Below, piece by piece: positions 18,520 through 27,928 of a stretch of 64,000 nucleotides of DNA. The stretch comes from Actinomycetes bacterium (lineage in GTDB: Bacteria; Actinomycetota; Actinomycetes; Propionibacteriales; Propionibacteriaceae). The translations under genes were made by a program, and so were the position numbers. The stretch covers positions 1 through 64,000 of the forward strand of contig JAEZYG010000057.1 of assembly GCA_023419175.1 (NCBI GenBank). Direction: 5' to 3'. Each line of letters begins with the position of its first letter. Position 1 is the stretch's first letter. The notes below the pieces were generated by a model. That model was not told where the DNA came from. It made no database searches and saw nothing but the letters and a program-made list of their open reading frames with translations.

Positions 18520-19440
18520 TCAGACTAAAAGCAACATCGACAACCACGCCACAGGAGCGGCGACTAAAAGGGAATCGAGACGATCCATCGCCCCTCCATG
18601 ACCAGGCAATATCGTACTCATATCCTTGATAGCAACATCGCGTTTCATCATCGATTCGACCAGATCACCTACAGCCCCAGCGATTGCGAGGAGAGCTCCG
18701 ATAAGCGCTCCCGCCCAATGGCTTGCCCCCACCATAGCCGGGGCTAGGAAAGCTGTCACCACAGAGGTGATGACGATAGAGCCGATGAAGCCTTCCCAGG
18801 TCTTACCAGGGGAAATATGTGGAGCCATCTTATGACGTCCGATGAGAATACCGGTTGCAAAAGCCGCCGTATCGCTACATGAGATCACTAGGAAATACAA
18901 AGCGACGCGCATATGTCCATTGGGTTGAGCCAAGAGCAAGGTGACCATTGACAAGAGTAACGGTAGATAGCTGATGACCAAACCGCTCCCGGCGATATCC
19001 GATAGATATCCTTTGACAGGTCCTTTAAGACGCAAAAGAACGCTGGCGACCACCATCACAGACAATCCCGCCAAGACAGCTATTAATCCGCTCGTTTCTG
19101 AGAAATGATCCGCCATGAAATAGGCGATTCCAACCGTCAGTGGCCCCCCGATAAGGATAGGGGACGAGACCGCATTGAGACCTGCCTTCGACAAGGCGAT
19201 GACCATCTCATAGGAGCCGACAGCGACACACGCCATGAGGAAGATGACGAAACCCCAGTGCCACCAGAGCAAAGAGCCGACAATCCACGCCAACAAGATC
19301 AGAGCGACTGCGATAGCTGCAGGCAGATTGCGACCTGGATTGCGTCTCCTCGTAACTCCTAGAGATGTGTTGGATATCGACTCATCATTCGATGCTGTCT
19401 GATCTATAGACGAAACAGCATCAGACTGCCATGAGCTCAA
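18520..19440 (-). CDS. cdsA: Phosphatidate cytidylyltransferase
   Basis: Makes CDP-diacylglycerol for phospholipid synthesis. The 306-residue integral membrane protein has a polar N-terminal tail of about 35 residues, some eight helices, and the family signature at the C-terminus (KRDVAIKDM...GHGGAMDRLDS). No ATG or GTG is available before the first helix. The likely start is TTG at 19440, inside the frr 3' end, preceded by AAAGAAG, giving a 20-nt overlap with frr. Confidence 0.9.
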   Translation of the reverse strand: MSSWQSDAVSSIDQTASNDESISNTSLGVTRRRNPGRNLPAAIAVALILLAWIVGSLLWWHWGFVIFLMACVAVGSYEMVIALSKAGLNAVSSPILIGGPLTVGIAYFMADHFSETSGLIAVLAGLSVMVVASVLLRLKGPVKGYLSDIAGSGLVISYLPLLLSMVTLLLAQPNGHMRVALYFLVISCSDTAAFATGILIGRHKMAPHISPGKTWEGFIGSIVITSVVTAFLAPAMVGASHWAGALIGALLAIAGAVGDLVESMMKRDVAIKDMSTILPGHGGAMDRLDSLLVAAPVAWLSMLLLV

Positions 19441-19978
19441 CTTCTTTAGCCTTCAGCAAGTTATCGATCGATTCGGTGGCTTTCTTCGTCTCATCGTCGA
19501 GTTTCTTCTCAGCGCGTTTAGCCTCGTCCTCGCCGATTTCCTTATCCTTCTCCGCCTTCTTCACCTGATCGATAGCGCTACGACGGATATTGCGAATAGC
19601 CACACGGGCTTCTTCTGCCTTACCGCGGACGATCTTGATGTAATCCTTGCGACGTTCTTCGGTGAGTTCAGGCAATACTACGCGGATATTATTGCCGTCA
19701 ATCGCCGGATTGACGCCCAGATCGGAATTGCGGATGGCATTGGCGATGGCATTGACGCTGCTGGCATCGAAAGGAGTGACGAGCATGACGCGCGGTTCAG
19801 GAGATTGAAAGGTCGCCAACTGCTGCAACGGAGTAGGAGTGCCGTAATATTCGGCTTCCAGCTTGTTGAACATAGCGGGATTGGCTCGTCCGGTACGAAC
19901 GCTTGCAAAGTCCTCTTGAGCAAATTCAATGGCGCCTTGCATACGCTTGGCGGCATCTTTAATGATGGTGTCGATCAC
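19421..19978 (-). CDS. frr: Ribosome recycling factor
   Basis: Splits the post-termination ribosome together with EF-G. It is 185 residues, the standard length, and begins MIDTIIKDAAKRMQ. The conserved VRTGRANPA and the highly charged C-terminal helix (RRSAIDQVKKAEKDKEI) are present. It starts with GTG, preceded by GGAAGGAAA. It lies between pyrH and cdsA as in most bacteria. Confidence 0.97.
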   Translation of the reverse strand: MIDTIIKDAAKRMQGAIEFAQEDFASVRTGRANPAMFNKLEAEYYGTPTPLQQLATFQSPEPRVMLVTPFDASSVNAIANAIRNSDLGVNPAIDGNNIRVVLPELTEERRKDYIKIVRGKAEEARVAIRNIRRSAIDQVKKAEKDKEIGEDEAKRAEKKLDDETKKATESIDNLLKAKEVELMAV

Positions 19979-20013
19979 AGCTTTCCTTCCCAGTAATTAT
20001 TCACACTCTACCC

Positions 20014-20727
20014 TCAGGCATGCACCCAGGTGCCGATCTTCTCTTTCGCCACAGCGCGAGCGATATTGCGTTCGTCATCGAGAGCGAAGAAGAGCATATC
20101 GAGTTTGTTATCTCGCGCAAGACTGATCGCCGTCGCATCAGCTACTTTAAGCCCCTTGGCGAGGAATTCGTCATAGGTCAATTCCTCATATCGTCTGGCC
20201 TCGGGGTTGGTATCGGGATCGGCATCATAGACCCCGTCCACTCCATTCTTCGCCATGAGAAGCACTTCAGCGCCGATCTCCAAAGCGCGTTGAGCAGCTA
20301 CCGTATCGGTGGAAAAATATGGCATTCCCGACCCTGCACCGAAGATGACGACGCGTCCCTTCTCCAGATGCCGTTCCGCCCGACGCGGAATATAGGGCTC
20401 AGCTACCTGCCCCATCGCGATAGCAGTCTGAACGCGTGTGCTCACCCCGGCTTTTTCGCAGAAATCTTGTAAAGCCAAAGAATTCATCACCGTGCCTAAC
20501 ATACCCATATAGTCGGCACGATCGCGATCCATACCTCCTTGCTGAAGCTGAGCTCCACGGAAGTAATTTCCTCCGCCGACGACGACAGCGACCTGTGTAC
20601 CTTCATGGACGATCTCGGCAATTTGAGTCGCAACAGCGCGGACGATCTGTGGATCAACCCCCAATTTTCCTCCGCCGAACGCCTCTCCTGATAATTTCAA
20701 CAGCACACGGTGATATGGCTGTGGCAT
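20014..20727 (-). CDS. pyrH: UMP kinase
   Basis: Phosphorylates UMP to UDP; bacterial hexameric, amino-acid-kinase fold. About 237 residues with [13 protein letters not shown] at the N-terminus, [11 protein letters not shown], and the nucleotide-site segments [14 protein letters not shown] and [14 protein letters not shown]. The ATG at 20727 is chosen because GGGAGG lies just upstream; an ATG four codons earlier has no ribosome site. It is the third gene of the rpsB-tsf-pyrH-frr order. Confidence 0.96.
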   Translation of the reverse strand: MPQPYHRVLLKLSGEAFGGGKLGVDPQIVRAVATQIAEIVHEGTQVAVVVGGGNYFRGAQLQQGGMDRDRADYMGMLGTVMNSLALQDFCEKAGVSTRVQTAIAMGQVAEPYIPRRAERHLEKGRVVIFGAGSGMPYFSTDTVAAQRALEIGAEVLLMAKNGVDGVYDADPDTNPEARRYEELTYDEFLAKGLKVADATAISLARDNKLDMLFFALDDERNIARAVAKEKIGTWVHA

Positions 20728-20827
20728 CTTGCCTCCCATAGGTCATGCCGTTTATCGGCATTTTGATTCAGATTCTATCCTCTTTGACCATGTCACGTGG
20801 ACAGGTACGCAAAGCAGGTATAGGGGC

Positions 20828-20860
20828 ATGGAAAAGGGCCACCGCAAGCGGTGACCCCTT
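20828..20860 (-). terminator. Terminator after tsf
   Basis: An inverted repeat (about 20834-20845 against 20848-20860, one mismatch) with an AAGGG base is followed on the minus strand by CTTTTCC. It lies 13 nt beyond the tsf stop and separates rpsB-tsf from pyrH, which is then expected to have its own promoter in 20740-20830. Confidence 0.65.
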
Positions 20861-20872
20861 CCACTAAAATGA

Positions 20873-21682
20873 TCAGGCTCCGACAACGAAGCGGACGAAA
20901 CGGCGAATCGTAATACCGCTATCCTTGGCAAGCTGACCGATGGTCTTCTTATCGTCGGAGATAGACGCCTGCTCCAGCAGACATGCCTCCTTGTAGAAGC
21001 CCTTCAAGCGTCCCTCGACAATCTTCGGGATGATATTTTCAGGCTTGCCCTCTTCCTTGGCAGTCTCAGCGGCGATACGCTGTTCGCGCTCCACGATCTC
21101 GGCAGGCACGTCCTCGATAGAGACGTAATCGGGACGCATGGAGGCGATTTGCAAAGCGACAGTGTGGACGAATTCAGCGTCCTCACCTTCATATTCCACC
21201 ATGACGCCTACCTGCGGAGGAAGATCCTGGCTGCGCTTGTGCAGATAGGTATGGACATTGCCCTCGAAATAGGCAACATGAGCCAATTCCAGCTTCTCAC
21301 CGATCTTGGCTTCCAAGACGCCGATGGCATCGGCTACGGTCTCTCCGTCCAAGGGAAGAGCCTTGGCAGTCTCAACATCGGCAGCCTTGCCCTCATTGAC
21401 GGCGGCGACGATCTTAGTAGCGAGATCGACGAATTCAGCATTCTTAGCAACAAAGTCGGTCTCGGAGCCGAATTGGATCAACGCATTGCCTTCAGCTGCG
21501 ACCAGACCATTGCTCGCCTGACGGTCGGAGCGCTTCGCAGCTTTAGCCGCACCTGCAACGCGCAAAATCTCAGTAGCGCGCTCGAAATCCCCCTCAGCTT
21601 CGGTGAGAGCCTTCTTGGCGTCCATCATGCCGGCGCCGGTGAGATCGCGCAGCTTCTTCACATCAGCAGCAGTAATAGCCAT
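20873..21682 (-). CDS. tsf: Elongation factor Ts
   Basis: Nucleotide exchange factor for EF-Tu. It is 269 residues with the N-terminal UBA-like start ITAADVKKLRDLTGAGMMDAKKAL and the core SETDFVAKN motif. ATG start. Downstream of rpsB with a 31-nt gap and followed by a terminator. Confidence 0.97.
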   Translation of the reverse strand: MAITAADVKKLRDLTGAGMMDAKKALTEAEGDFERATEILRVAGAAKAAKRSDRQASNGLVAAEGNALIQFGSETDFVAKNAEFVDLATKIVAAVNEGKAADVETAKALPLDGETVADAIGVLEAKIGEKLELAHVAYFEGNVHTYLHKRSQDLPPQVGVMVEYEGEDAEFVHTVALQIASMRPDYVSIEDVPAEIVEREQRIAAETAKEEGKPENIIPKIVEGRLKGFYKEACLLEQASISDDKKTIGQLAKDSGITIRRFVRFVVGA

Positions 21683-21713
21683 CTGTTTTATCCTCTATAA
21701 CGGTAATCGGTGA

Positions 21714-22538
21714 TCAGTTGGACTGCTCGGCAGATTCAGCCGGAGCGGATGGAGCGTCCTCAGCAGGCTTAGCTTCGGAATTTTCAAGCAATTCACGCTC
21801 CCAATCGGCCATCGGCTGCGCATCTGCTTGATCTCCATTGGCGTTAGCGGAACGAGCCATGAGACCTTCAGCGACAGCGTCAGCGATAATGCGGGTCAGC
21901 AGGGAAACTGAACGGATGGAGTCATCGTTGCCAGGAATTGGGTGATCGACCTCATCGGGATCGCAGTTGGTATCCAAAATGGCGACAACCGGGATGCGCA
22001 ACTTGCGAGCCTCATCGATGGCGAGATGCTCTTTCTTGGTATCGACAACCCAGACTGCCTGCGGCACCTTGGCCATATCACGGATACCGCCGAGAGATTT
22101 TGCGAGCTTGTCCTTCTCGCGGCTCAAGCCGAGCAGTTCCTTCTTGGTCAAACCACCAGGAACCACATTGTCCAAATCCATGGCTTCCAATTCCTTCAGG
22201 CGCGAAATACGCTTGGAAATGGTCTGGAAGTTGGTGAGCATACCGCCAAGCCAGCGCTGGTTGACATAGGGCATTCCCACGCGGGTTGCCTGCTCGGCAA
22301 TGGACTGCTGAGCTTGCTTCTTGGTGCCGACAAAGAGAACCTGTCCACCGCGAGCAGCGATATTCTTAACGAATTCATAAGCCATATCGATGTACTTCAA
22401 CGACTGGCGAAGATCGATGATATAGGTGCCATTGCGCTCATTGAAGATGAAACGCTTCATCTTCGGATTCCAACGGCGGGTCTGATGTCCGAAGTGGACA
22501 CCGCTTTCAAGTAGCTGGCGAGTGGTTACGACTGCCAT
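21714..22538 (-). CDS. rpsB: 30S ribosomal protein S2
   Basis: 274 residues, starting [20 protein letters not shown], with the family segments [20 protein letters not shown] and [13 protein letters not shown]. An acidic, Ala/Glu-rich C-terminal tail of about 40 residues is typical for actinobacteria. AAAGGA precedes the ATG. It is the first gene of the leftward cluster; its promoter must lie in the 228-bp divergent gap toward the LytM gene, but I could not place -10/-35 boxes with confidence. Confidence 0.97.
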   Translation of the reverse strand: MAVVTTRQLLESGVHFGHQTRRWNPKMKRFIFNERNGTYIIDLRQSLKYIDMAYEFVKNIAARGGQVLFVGTKKQAQQSIAEQATRVGMPYVNQRWLGGMLTNFQTISKRISRLKELEAMDLDNVVPGGLTKKELLGLSREKDKLAKSLGGIRDMAKVPQAVWVVDTKKEHLAIDEARKLRIPVVAILDTNCDPDEVDHPIPGNDDSIRSVSLLTRIIADAVAEGLMARSANANGDQADAQPMADWERELLENSEAKPAEDAPSAPAESAEQSN

Positions 22539-22766
22539 ATTTATCCTTTCTCGGTTCGTGGCCTAAGCCCCTGACGCACATGGCGTAACCGCAATCAGAC
22601 CGATGATTACACCAACGACATATCGAAAATGTGCGTGCGTAGTTGACGCGCAGATGCGAGCCGACTCACCATTTTATTCACAGATGCCGAGCAGACCAAA
22701 TGGCATGTTTATCCACAGATATATCCGCGAACGGCATTTTTACCAACTCGCATCCATCACCTTGTT

Positions 22767-23684
22767 ATGAGAGCAATTCGTCTAGTCGCCATCGGGTTAT
22801 GCCTTGGATTTTTCCTTCCGCTAGCGCCCCATGTCCATGCGATATCGCCTCGTTCACCATTGGAGGGACAGATCGTGCGCGAATTCAGCATCGGTAAACA
22901 CCGTTGGGATCGCGGACATCGCGGTATCGATATCGCTTCTTATGAGGGAGCCCAGATCGTCTCTCCCGCATCTGGAACGATCCGCTGGGTGGGAGTTATC
23001 AATTCGATTCCGATGATGAGCATGGTGCACGATGACGGGATCATCACCACCTATCAACCTGTGAAAGCCCTAGTATCGACAGGCGATCGTGTTGAACGCG
23101 GTCAAATCATCGCCACCCTCATTTCAGGACATTGCGATCAGGGAGCTTGTCTCCATTTCGGAGTCAAGGAAAACGACCGCTATATCGATCCGCAGATGTG
23201 GCTCTTATCAAAGCGAGCTGAAAAAGTCCGTCTTCTTCCTGCTTCTGCGAAAGTACGCTCCTTCCCTCCAGGAAACTCAGCCGAGATATCTCCTGACGGG
23301 CTTCCGGTTGCTGGACCGATCACCTCTGGATGGGGACCGCGTATCTCCCCTATCAGCGGCAATCCAGAATTTCACGATGGCGTCGATATCGGAGCGGATT
23401 GCGGCTCTCCCATCGCTGCTCTTTGGCCAGGTGAAGTGATATTCATTGGAGAAGCTGGCGGATATGGTCAGCGCGTAGAGGTGGATCATGGAATCGTCAA
23501 CGGACATCACCTGGTCAGTTCCTATTCCCATCTGTCCACCTACCATGTCGAGATAGGTCAGAAAATCCAACGCGGACAAACCATCGCAGAAGTAGGGACA
23601 ACCGGGTGGTCGACTGGATGCCATTTGCACTGGTCAATCGTGACCGATGGAGAAAATGTCGATCCGTTGAGCGTGATCTCATGA
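22767..23684 (+). CDS. Secreted protein with two tandem LytM/M23 domains, the first degenerate
   Basis: 305 residues with a signal peptide (1 to about 25). The second M23 domain (about 180-300) is complete: His203/Asp207 (HDGVD), His255 in SYSHLST, and HLHW at 286-289. The first (about 35-145) keeps the zinc ligands His51, Asp55 and His130. It lacks the usual catalytic histidines: YxHL reads YQPV and HLH reads CLH. The protein probably cuts or binds peptidoglycan; the first domain may only bind. No clear ribosome site precedes the ATG, so a leaderless or later start is possible. It diverges from rpsB, a known actinobacterial context for an M23 gene. Confidence 0.88.
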   Translation: MRAIRLVAIGLCLGFFLPLAPHVHAISPRSPLEGQIVREFSIGKHRWDRGHRGIDIASYEGAQIVSPASGTIRWVGVINSIPMMSMVHDDGIITTYQPVKALVSTGDRVERGQIIATLISGHCDQGACLHFGVKENDRYIDPQMWLLSKRAEKVRLLPASAKVRSFPPGNSAEISPDGLPVAGPITSGWGPRISPISGNPEFHDGVDIGADCGSPIAALWPGEVIFIGEAGGYGQRVEVDHGIVNGHHLVSSYSHLSTYHVEIGQKIQRGQTIAEVGTTGWSTGCHLHWSIVTDGENVDPLSVIS

Positions 23685-23726
23685 TGAGCCATCGCTTCTC
23701 TCGAACGCTCATTCACAAGACAGTTT

Positions 23727-24650
23727 TTATGCTCGTGGATGAGCCTGTTCAAAAGCCTTTTTCAAGCGTTGAGCGCTCACATGGGTATAGATCTGGGTTG
23801 TCGCCACCGAGGAATGTCCGAGCATCTCTTGCACGCTTCGCAGGTCTGCTCCCCCTTCCAAAAGATGTGTTGCCATCGCATGTCTCAAGCCGTGAGGAGC
23901 CAGATCGGGAGTATCGGGAAGAGTCTTCATAGCCGCGTGGACGATGCGGCGTACCACTCTTGGGTCAATACGTTTACCGCGAATACCGAGGAAGAGAGCG
24001 TCACCGCTTTCGGGTAGGCAATATCTATCCCGAACCTTTAACCATCCGTCCACCGCTTTCCATGCGGGACGTCCGATGGGAACTCTGCGATATTTACTTC
24101 CCTTACCGAAGACGGTGATGAGCTGACGCCCTTCATCTAAATCCGAACGGTTCAAAGCACACATTTCGGAGACCCGAATCCCTCCGGCATAGAGTATCTC
24201 CATCATCGCGAGATCCCGATAAGCGATGGGATTCGTACCATCAATGCCTTCGCTCAAGGCGTTGAGAACGAGACGCATCTGTTCCGATGAGACGCTCACC
24301 GGTAGACGGGAAGGCGCTTTGGGAGATTTCACGATGGCGGCAGGATTGGCATCGAGCAATCCTTGTTCAACGCACCAGGAAAAAAAGACACGTATCGAGG
24401 CGACATGACGTTGAAGGGAGCTGGGCGCTAGACCATCTCGTTGACGTTGAGCCAACCACTGTCTGAGAAAGGAAACATCGATAGTATCGATTCTCTCACG
24501 TCCGTGAACAAGAGCGTAAGCAACCAGATCATCCAGATCGGCTCGATAAGCTTTTTGTGTATGCTCAGAACGACGCAGACTCTCAGCAAGATCTTTAACA
24601 AAGGCATCCACGACAGCGGAATAGTGACTGGCTGCCACAGCCTTGCCCAT
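23727..24650 (-). CDS. xerC: Tyrosine recombinase XerC
   Basis: Resolves chromosome dimers at dif with XerD. The 307-residue protein has a SAM-like N-terminal core-binding domain, the first catalytic Arg in AGGIRVSEMCAL, and the C-terminal motifs HGLRHAMATHLLEGG (His, Arg), LGHSSVATTQIYTHV (His, nucleophile Tyr). The ATG at 24650 is chosen because GGAGG lies directly upstream; the open frame continues 72 codons further without a ribosome site. Convergent with the LytM gene, the usual neighbourhood for XerC in actinobacteria, so it is housekeeping and not a phage integrase. Confidence 0.93.
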   Translation of the reverse strand: MGKAVAASHYSAVVDAFVKDLAESLRRSEHTQKAYRADLDDLVAYALVHGRERIDTIDVSFLRQWLAQRQRDGLAPSSLQRHVASIRVFFSWCVEQGLLDANPAAIVKSPKAPSRLPVSVSSEQMRLVLNALSEGIDGTNPIAYRDLAMMEILYAGGIRVSEMCALNRSDLDEGRQLITVFGKGSKYRRVPIGRPAWKAVDGWLKVRDRYCLPESGDALFLGIRGKRIDPRVVRRIVHAAMKTLPDTPDLAPHGLRHAMATHLLEGGADLRSVQEMLGHSSVATTQIYTHVSAQRLKKAFEQAHPRA

Positions 24651-24771
24651 CGTGCCTCCAAAGGTGTTCAGATCACGCGAAGGTGATATATCTAATAGCG
24701 TCTGATCGTCACCATACCGCCAGAAGGTGACTTTCACACAGGTAATGATGTGGTCAAAGGAAGAGAGCGAT

Positions 24772-25353
24772 ATGCCGACCCCACAAGAATGGGCCGATAA
24801 AGGCACGGTGCTGCGTATTACCCGCTGGGATGAAGCGGTCATGAGAACACCAACCCGTGAAGTCACCTCCTTTGACGATGATCTTCACAAACTTATCGCC
24901 GATATGTTCGCCACGATGAAAGCTGCAGACGGTGTTGGACTAGCTGCCCCACAGGTGGATGTGGGATTGGCAATTTTCGTCTTCGAATGTCCCGATGCCG
25001 ATGGACAGATCCATTACGGGGTCGTATGCAATCCCACCGTCACCTTGCCAGAAGGAAGTTCACGCCGTCTTGACGCTACCGAGGAAGGATGTTTGAGCTG
25101 GCCTGGCGCCTATCAGTCTCTCGCCCGTCCCGATTACGCCATCTGTGAGGGTGTGGACGAAAATGGCGATCCCGTCCGTATCGAAGCGACTGGCCTCTTG
25201 GCTCGCTGTATGCAACATGAGACCGATCACCTGGGCGGCATCGTTTTTGGGGATCGTCTCTCGAACCGTGCACGACGTCAACTCGATAAACAGAAAGAAG
25301 CCCTGGCATATCTCTATCCCGACGATTGGCCGATTACGCCTAAGGGGGCCTAA
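24772..25353 (+). CDS. def: Peptide deformylase
   Basis: Removes formyl groups from nascent proteins. About 193 residues with all three motifs: GVGLAAPQV, EGCLSWPG and HETDH (metal ligands Cys and two His). The start is the ATG giving MPTPQEW, with AAGGAAGAG upstream; an earlier in-frame start lies in the divergent promoter region. The malic enzyme gene begins 2 nt after its stop, so the two are co-transcribed. Confidence 0.95.
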   Translation: MPTPQEWADKGTVLRITRWDEAVMRTPTREVTSFDDDLHKLIADMFATMKAADGVGLAAPQVDVGLAIFVFECPDADGQIHYGVVCNPTVTLPEGSSRRLDATEEGCLSWPGAYQSLARPDYAICEGVDENGDPVRIEATGLLARCMQHETDHLGGIVFGDRLSNRARRQLDKQKEALAYLYPDDWPITPKGA

Positions 25354-25355
25354 AG

Positions 25356-27062
25356 ATGTCAAATGATTTTGTCTATATCCGCCGCAAGGATCGTGATTTA
25401 GTCAAGATCTCCACCCGTGGACGCGATGTCCTCGCCAATCCGATGATCAACTTCGGTACCGCTTTCACCCATGAACAGCGTGAAGCTCTCGGACTGACAG
25501 GCTTGTTGCCCTCCGCAGTTATCTCTATGGAATCGCAATTGCGCCGTGTCTATAGGCAATACAGCGCAGAACCATCAGATATTGCAAAATATATTTATCT
25601 GTCCACCTTGCAAGATCGCAATGAAACCCTTTTCTATCGCCTCTTGACGGAAAATATCGAAGAGATGATGCCGATCGTCTACACACCGACGATTGGCAAA
25701 GCGATTCAAAATTACAGCCATTCCTTCCATAAACCTCGCGGTGTCTATATCAGCATCGATGATGTAGACGGGATTGAACAGGCTTTGCGTAATGCCGCCC
25801 ATGGGCCAGACGATGTCGATTTGATCGTCGTAACCGATTCCGAAGGAATTTTAGGTATCGGCGATCAAGGTGTAGGCGGCGTGGCCATCACCACTGGGAA
25901 GCTCAATGTCTATGTGGCCGCCGCAGGTATTCATCCGCACCGCGTTCTGCCCATCGTCTTGGATAGCGGTACGGATAATCTCGATTTACTCAACGATCCC
26001 GCCTATCTGGGCGTTCGCCACAGCAGAATCCGTGGAGAACGCTATGACCAATTCATCGCTACCTTCGTGGAGGCGGTCAAGAAATGCTACCCCCACGCCA
26101 TGTTGCATTGGGAAGATTTCGCCGCCAGTAATGCCCACCGTCTTCTAGATACCTATCGCGATGAGATCTGCAGCTTTAATGACGATATTCAAGGCACGGC
26201 TGGCGTCGTAGTTGCCGCTTTACTGTCGGCGATCAGGACGGCAGGCACCTCCCTCGCCGATCAGCGTATCGTCATCCATGGAGCTGGCAGCGCTGGAGTG
26301 GGAATCGCCGATTTGCTCGTCGATATCATGGTTCGCGAAGGAATGAGCAGAGACGAGGCGATTCACCATTTCTGGGGTCTGTCCTCCCATGGTCTGTTGA
26401 TCGAGGGGATGAAACTGCGCGATTTCCAAGAACCCTATGCTCGCTCTCGAGCAGAGGTGGATCATTGGACTGTCGATACACCAGGCGTTTACCGTCTTGC
26501 CGATGTCGTGCGCAATGTGCGTCCAACTATTTTGATCGGCACATCTGCTCAAGCTGGAGCTTTCACCCGTTCGATTATCGAAACGATGGCTGCGTCCACT
26601 GAACGTCCGATTATCATGCCTTTATCGAATCCGACATCGAGAGCGGAAGCCACCCCGGAAGAGCTTTTAGCCTGGACGAAGGGAACGGCTTTGATCGCCA
26701 CAGGATCTCCCTTTGGTCCACTCACCTATGGAAATACCCGTTATGAGATCGCTCAGGCGAATAACGCCTTGATCTTCCCTGGTATCGGTTTGGGCGTCAT
26801 CACCTGTCGCGCGTCAAAGGTCAGCGATACGATGGTCGGTGCTGCCGCTCAAGCTGTCGCCGATGCTGTCACAGATCGCTCCTATGGGGCATCCTTGCTG
26901 CCAACGATGACACAGCTTCGTTCAATTTCAGCTCAGGTGGCGGTGCGCGTCTGTCAGCAGGCTGAGATTGAAGGATTGGCAACCGTCACCTTAGATAATC
27001 CGATTCAGGAAGTCTATGACGCGATGTGGCAACCGGTCTATCCCGAGGTGGAAGCGGTCTAG
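25356..27062 (+). CDS. maeA: NAD-type malic enzyme
   Basis: Oxidative decarboxylation of malate to pyruvate. The 568-residue large form (SfcA/MaeA type) has MPIVYTPTIGKA, VTDSEGILGIGDQG (substrate and metal site), EDFAASNAHRLLDTY, FNDDIQGTA and the dinucleotide loop HGAGSAGVGIA. Length and N-terminal domain separate it from the short NADP form; cofactor choice is inferred. It could feed pyruvate from malate alongside sdhCAB in a propionate/succinate-type metabolism. Its end overlaps the convergent methyltransferase gene by 4 nt. Confidence 0.92.
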   Translation: MSNDFVYIRRKDRDLVKISTRGRDVLANPMINFGTAFTHEQREALGLTGLLPSAVISMESQLRRVYRQYSAEPSDIAKYIYLSTLQDRNETLFYRLLTENIEEMMPIVYTPTIGKAIQNYSHSFHKPRGVYISIDDVDGIEQALRNAAHGPDDVDLIVVTDSEGILGIGDQGVGGVAITTGKLNVYVAAAGIHPHRVLPIVLDSGTDNLDLLNDPAYLGVRHSRIRGERYDQFIATFVEAVKKCYPHAMLHWEDFAASNAHRLLDTYRDEICSFNDDIQGTAGVVVAALLSAIRTAGTSLADQRIVIHGAGSAGVGIADLLVDIMVREGMSRDEAIHHFWGLSSHGLLIEGMKLRDFQEPYARSRAEVDHWTVDTPGVYRLADVVRNVRPTILIGTSAQAGAFTRSIIETMAASTERPIIMPLSNPTSRAEATPEELLAWTKGTALIATGSPFGPLTYGNTRYEIAQANNALIFPGIGLGVITCRASKVSDTMVGAAAQAVADAVTDRSYGASLLPTMTQLRSISAQVAVRVCQQAEIEGLATVTLDNPIQEVYDAMWQPVYPEVEAV

Positions 27063-27877
27063 CACCTTTGGTGCGGCCGTAGCTGATAGCAGGCGATAGC
27101 GCAGGCTGCAGCAACATTGAGTGAATCGATACCACGAGCCATCGGAATGGTAAGTGTCACGTCCGCTTGGGAAAGCCAACGGCTCGATAGACCATCTCCT
27201 TCTGTTCCCATGAGTATGGCGATCTTGTCATGGTCGCCAACAGTCGCGGCATAGTTATCCAGATCGATGGCTCCTTCGCTCAATGCCATCGCAGCAAGGA
27301 CAAATCCGGCTTCTTTAAGACGTAGAAGCCCATCTTTCCAATCGTCGATCCTCGCCCACGGCATGACCAGAGATGATCCCATCGAAGTTTTGATCGCTCG
27401 CCGATACAGCGGATCCGCAGCGCGCGGGGCGAGCAAGATTCCATCCCAACCCAAGCCTGCAGCGCACCTGATGATCGCCCCCACATTGGTGTGATCGACG
27501 ATATCTTCACAGACGATTAAGCGTCGGGAGTTGATAAGATCGTCCAGATGGTACCGCTGTTCGCGTTCAAAAATACCGAGCGCTCCGCGATGGACATGAA
27601 AACCTGTGATCTTCTCTGCTTCCTTTTCTTCACATAGATAGATCGGAAGATCGAGATCATCTACCAGCGGACGAAGTTGGTCATACCATTTGCTCGCCAA
27701 CATGAAAGATCGCGGGCGATATCCGGCCTCCAAAGCTCGACGGATGATCTTTATCCCCTCTGCAACGAATAGTCCTCTCTTAGCTTCCAATGATCTTCTC
27801 AACTGGACATCTCGCAGATGGGTATAGTCCGAAAGATCCTCGGCGTCCACATCATCGATCTCGATTATCTGTGCCAC
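27059..27877 (-). CDS. TrmH/SpoU family RNA 2'-O-methyltransferase
   Basis: 272 residues. An N-terminal substrate-binding domain is followed by the knotted SPOUT domain, with motif 1 VDHTNVGAIIRCA, motif 2 LMGTEGDGLSSR and motif 3 IPMARGIDSLNVAAACAI. It probably methylates rRNA, but the site cannot be told from sequence. It starts with GTG at 27877 and diverges from the SBF-type transporter. Confidence 0.9.
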   Translation of the reverse strand: MAQIIEIDDVDAEDLSDYTHLRDVQLRRSLEAKRGLFVAEGIKIIRRALEAGYRPRSFMLASKWYDQLRPLVDDLDLPIYLCEEKEAEKITGFHVHRGALGIFEREQRYHLDDLINSRRLIVCEDIVDHTNVGAIIRCAAGLGWDGILLAPRAADPLYRRAIKTSMGSSLVMPWARIDDWKDGLLRLKEAGFVLAAMALSEGAIDLDNYAATVGDHDKIAILMGTEGDGLSSRWLSQADVTLTIPMARGIDSLNVAAACAIACYQLRPHQRC

Positions 27878-27928
27878 GATGTCAGTCTATCTGCCAGATA
27901 GGTGGGTATCGCGTTCTACACTGGCAAG

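Noticed and set aside
23727..24650. Phage or island integrase
   Set aside because: The tyrosine recombinase has XerC length and context (convergent with the LytM gene beside rpsB); no attachment repeats or mobility genes are nearby.
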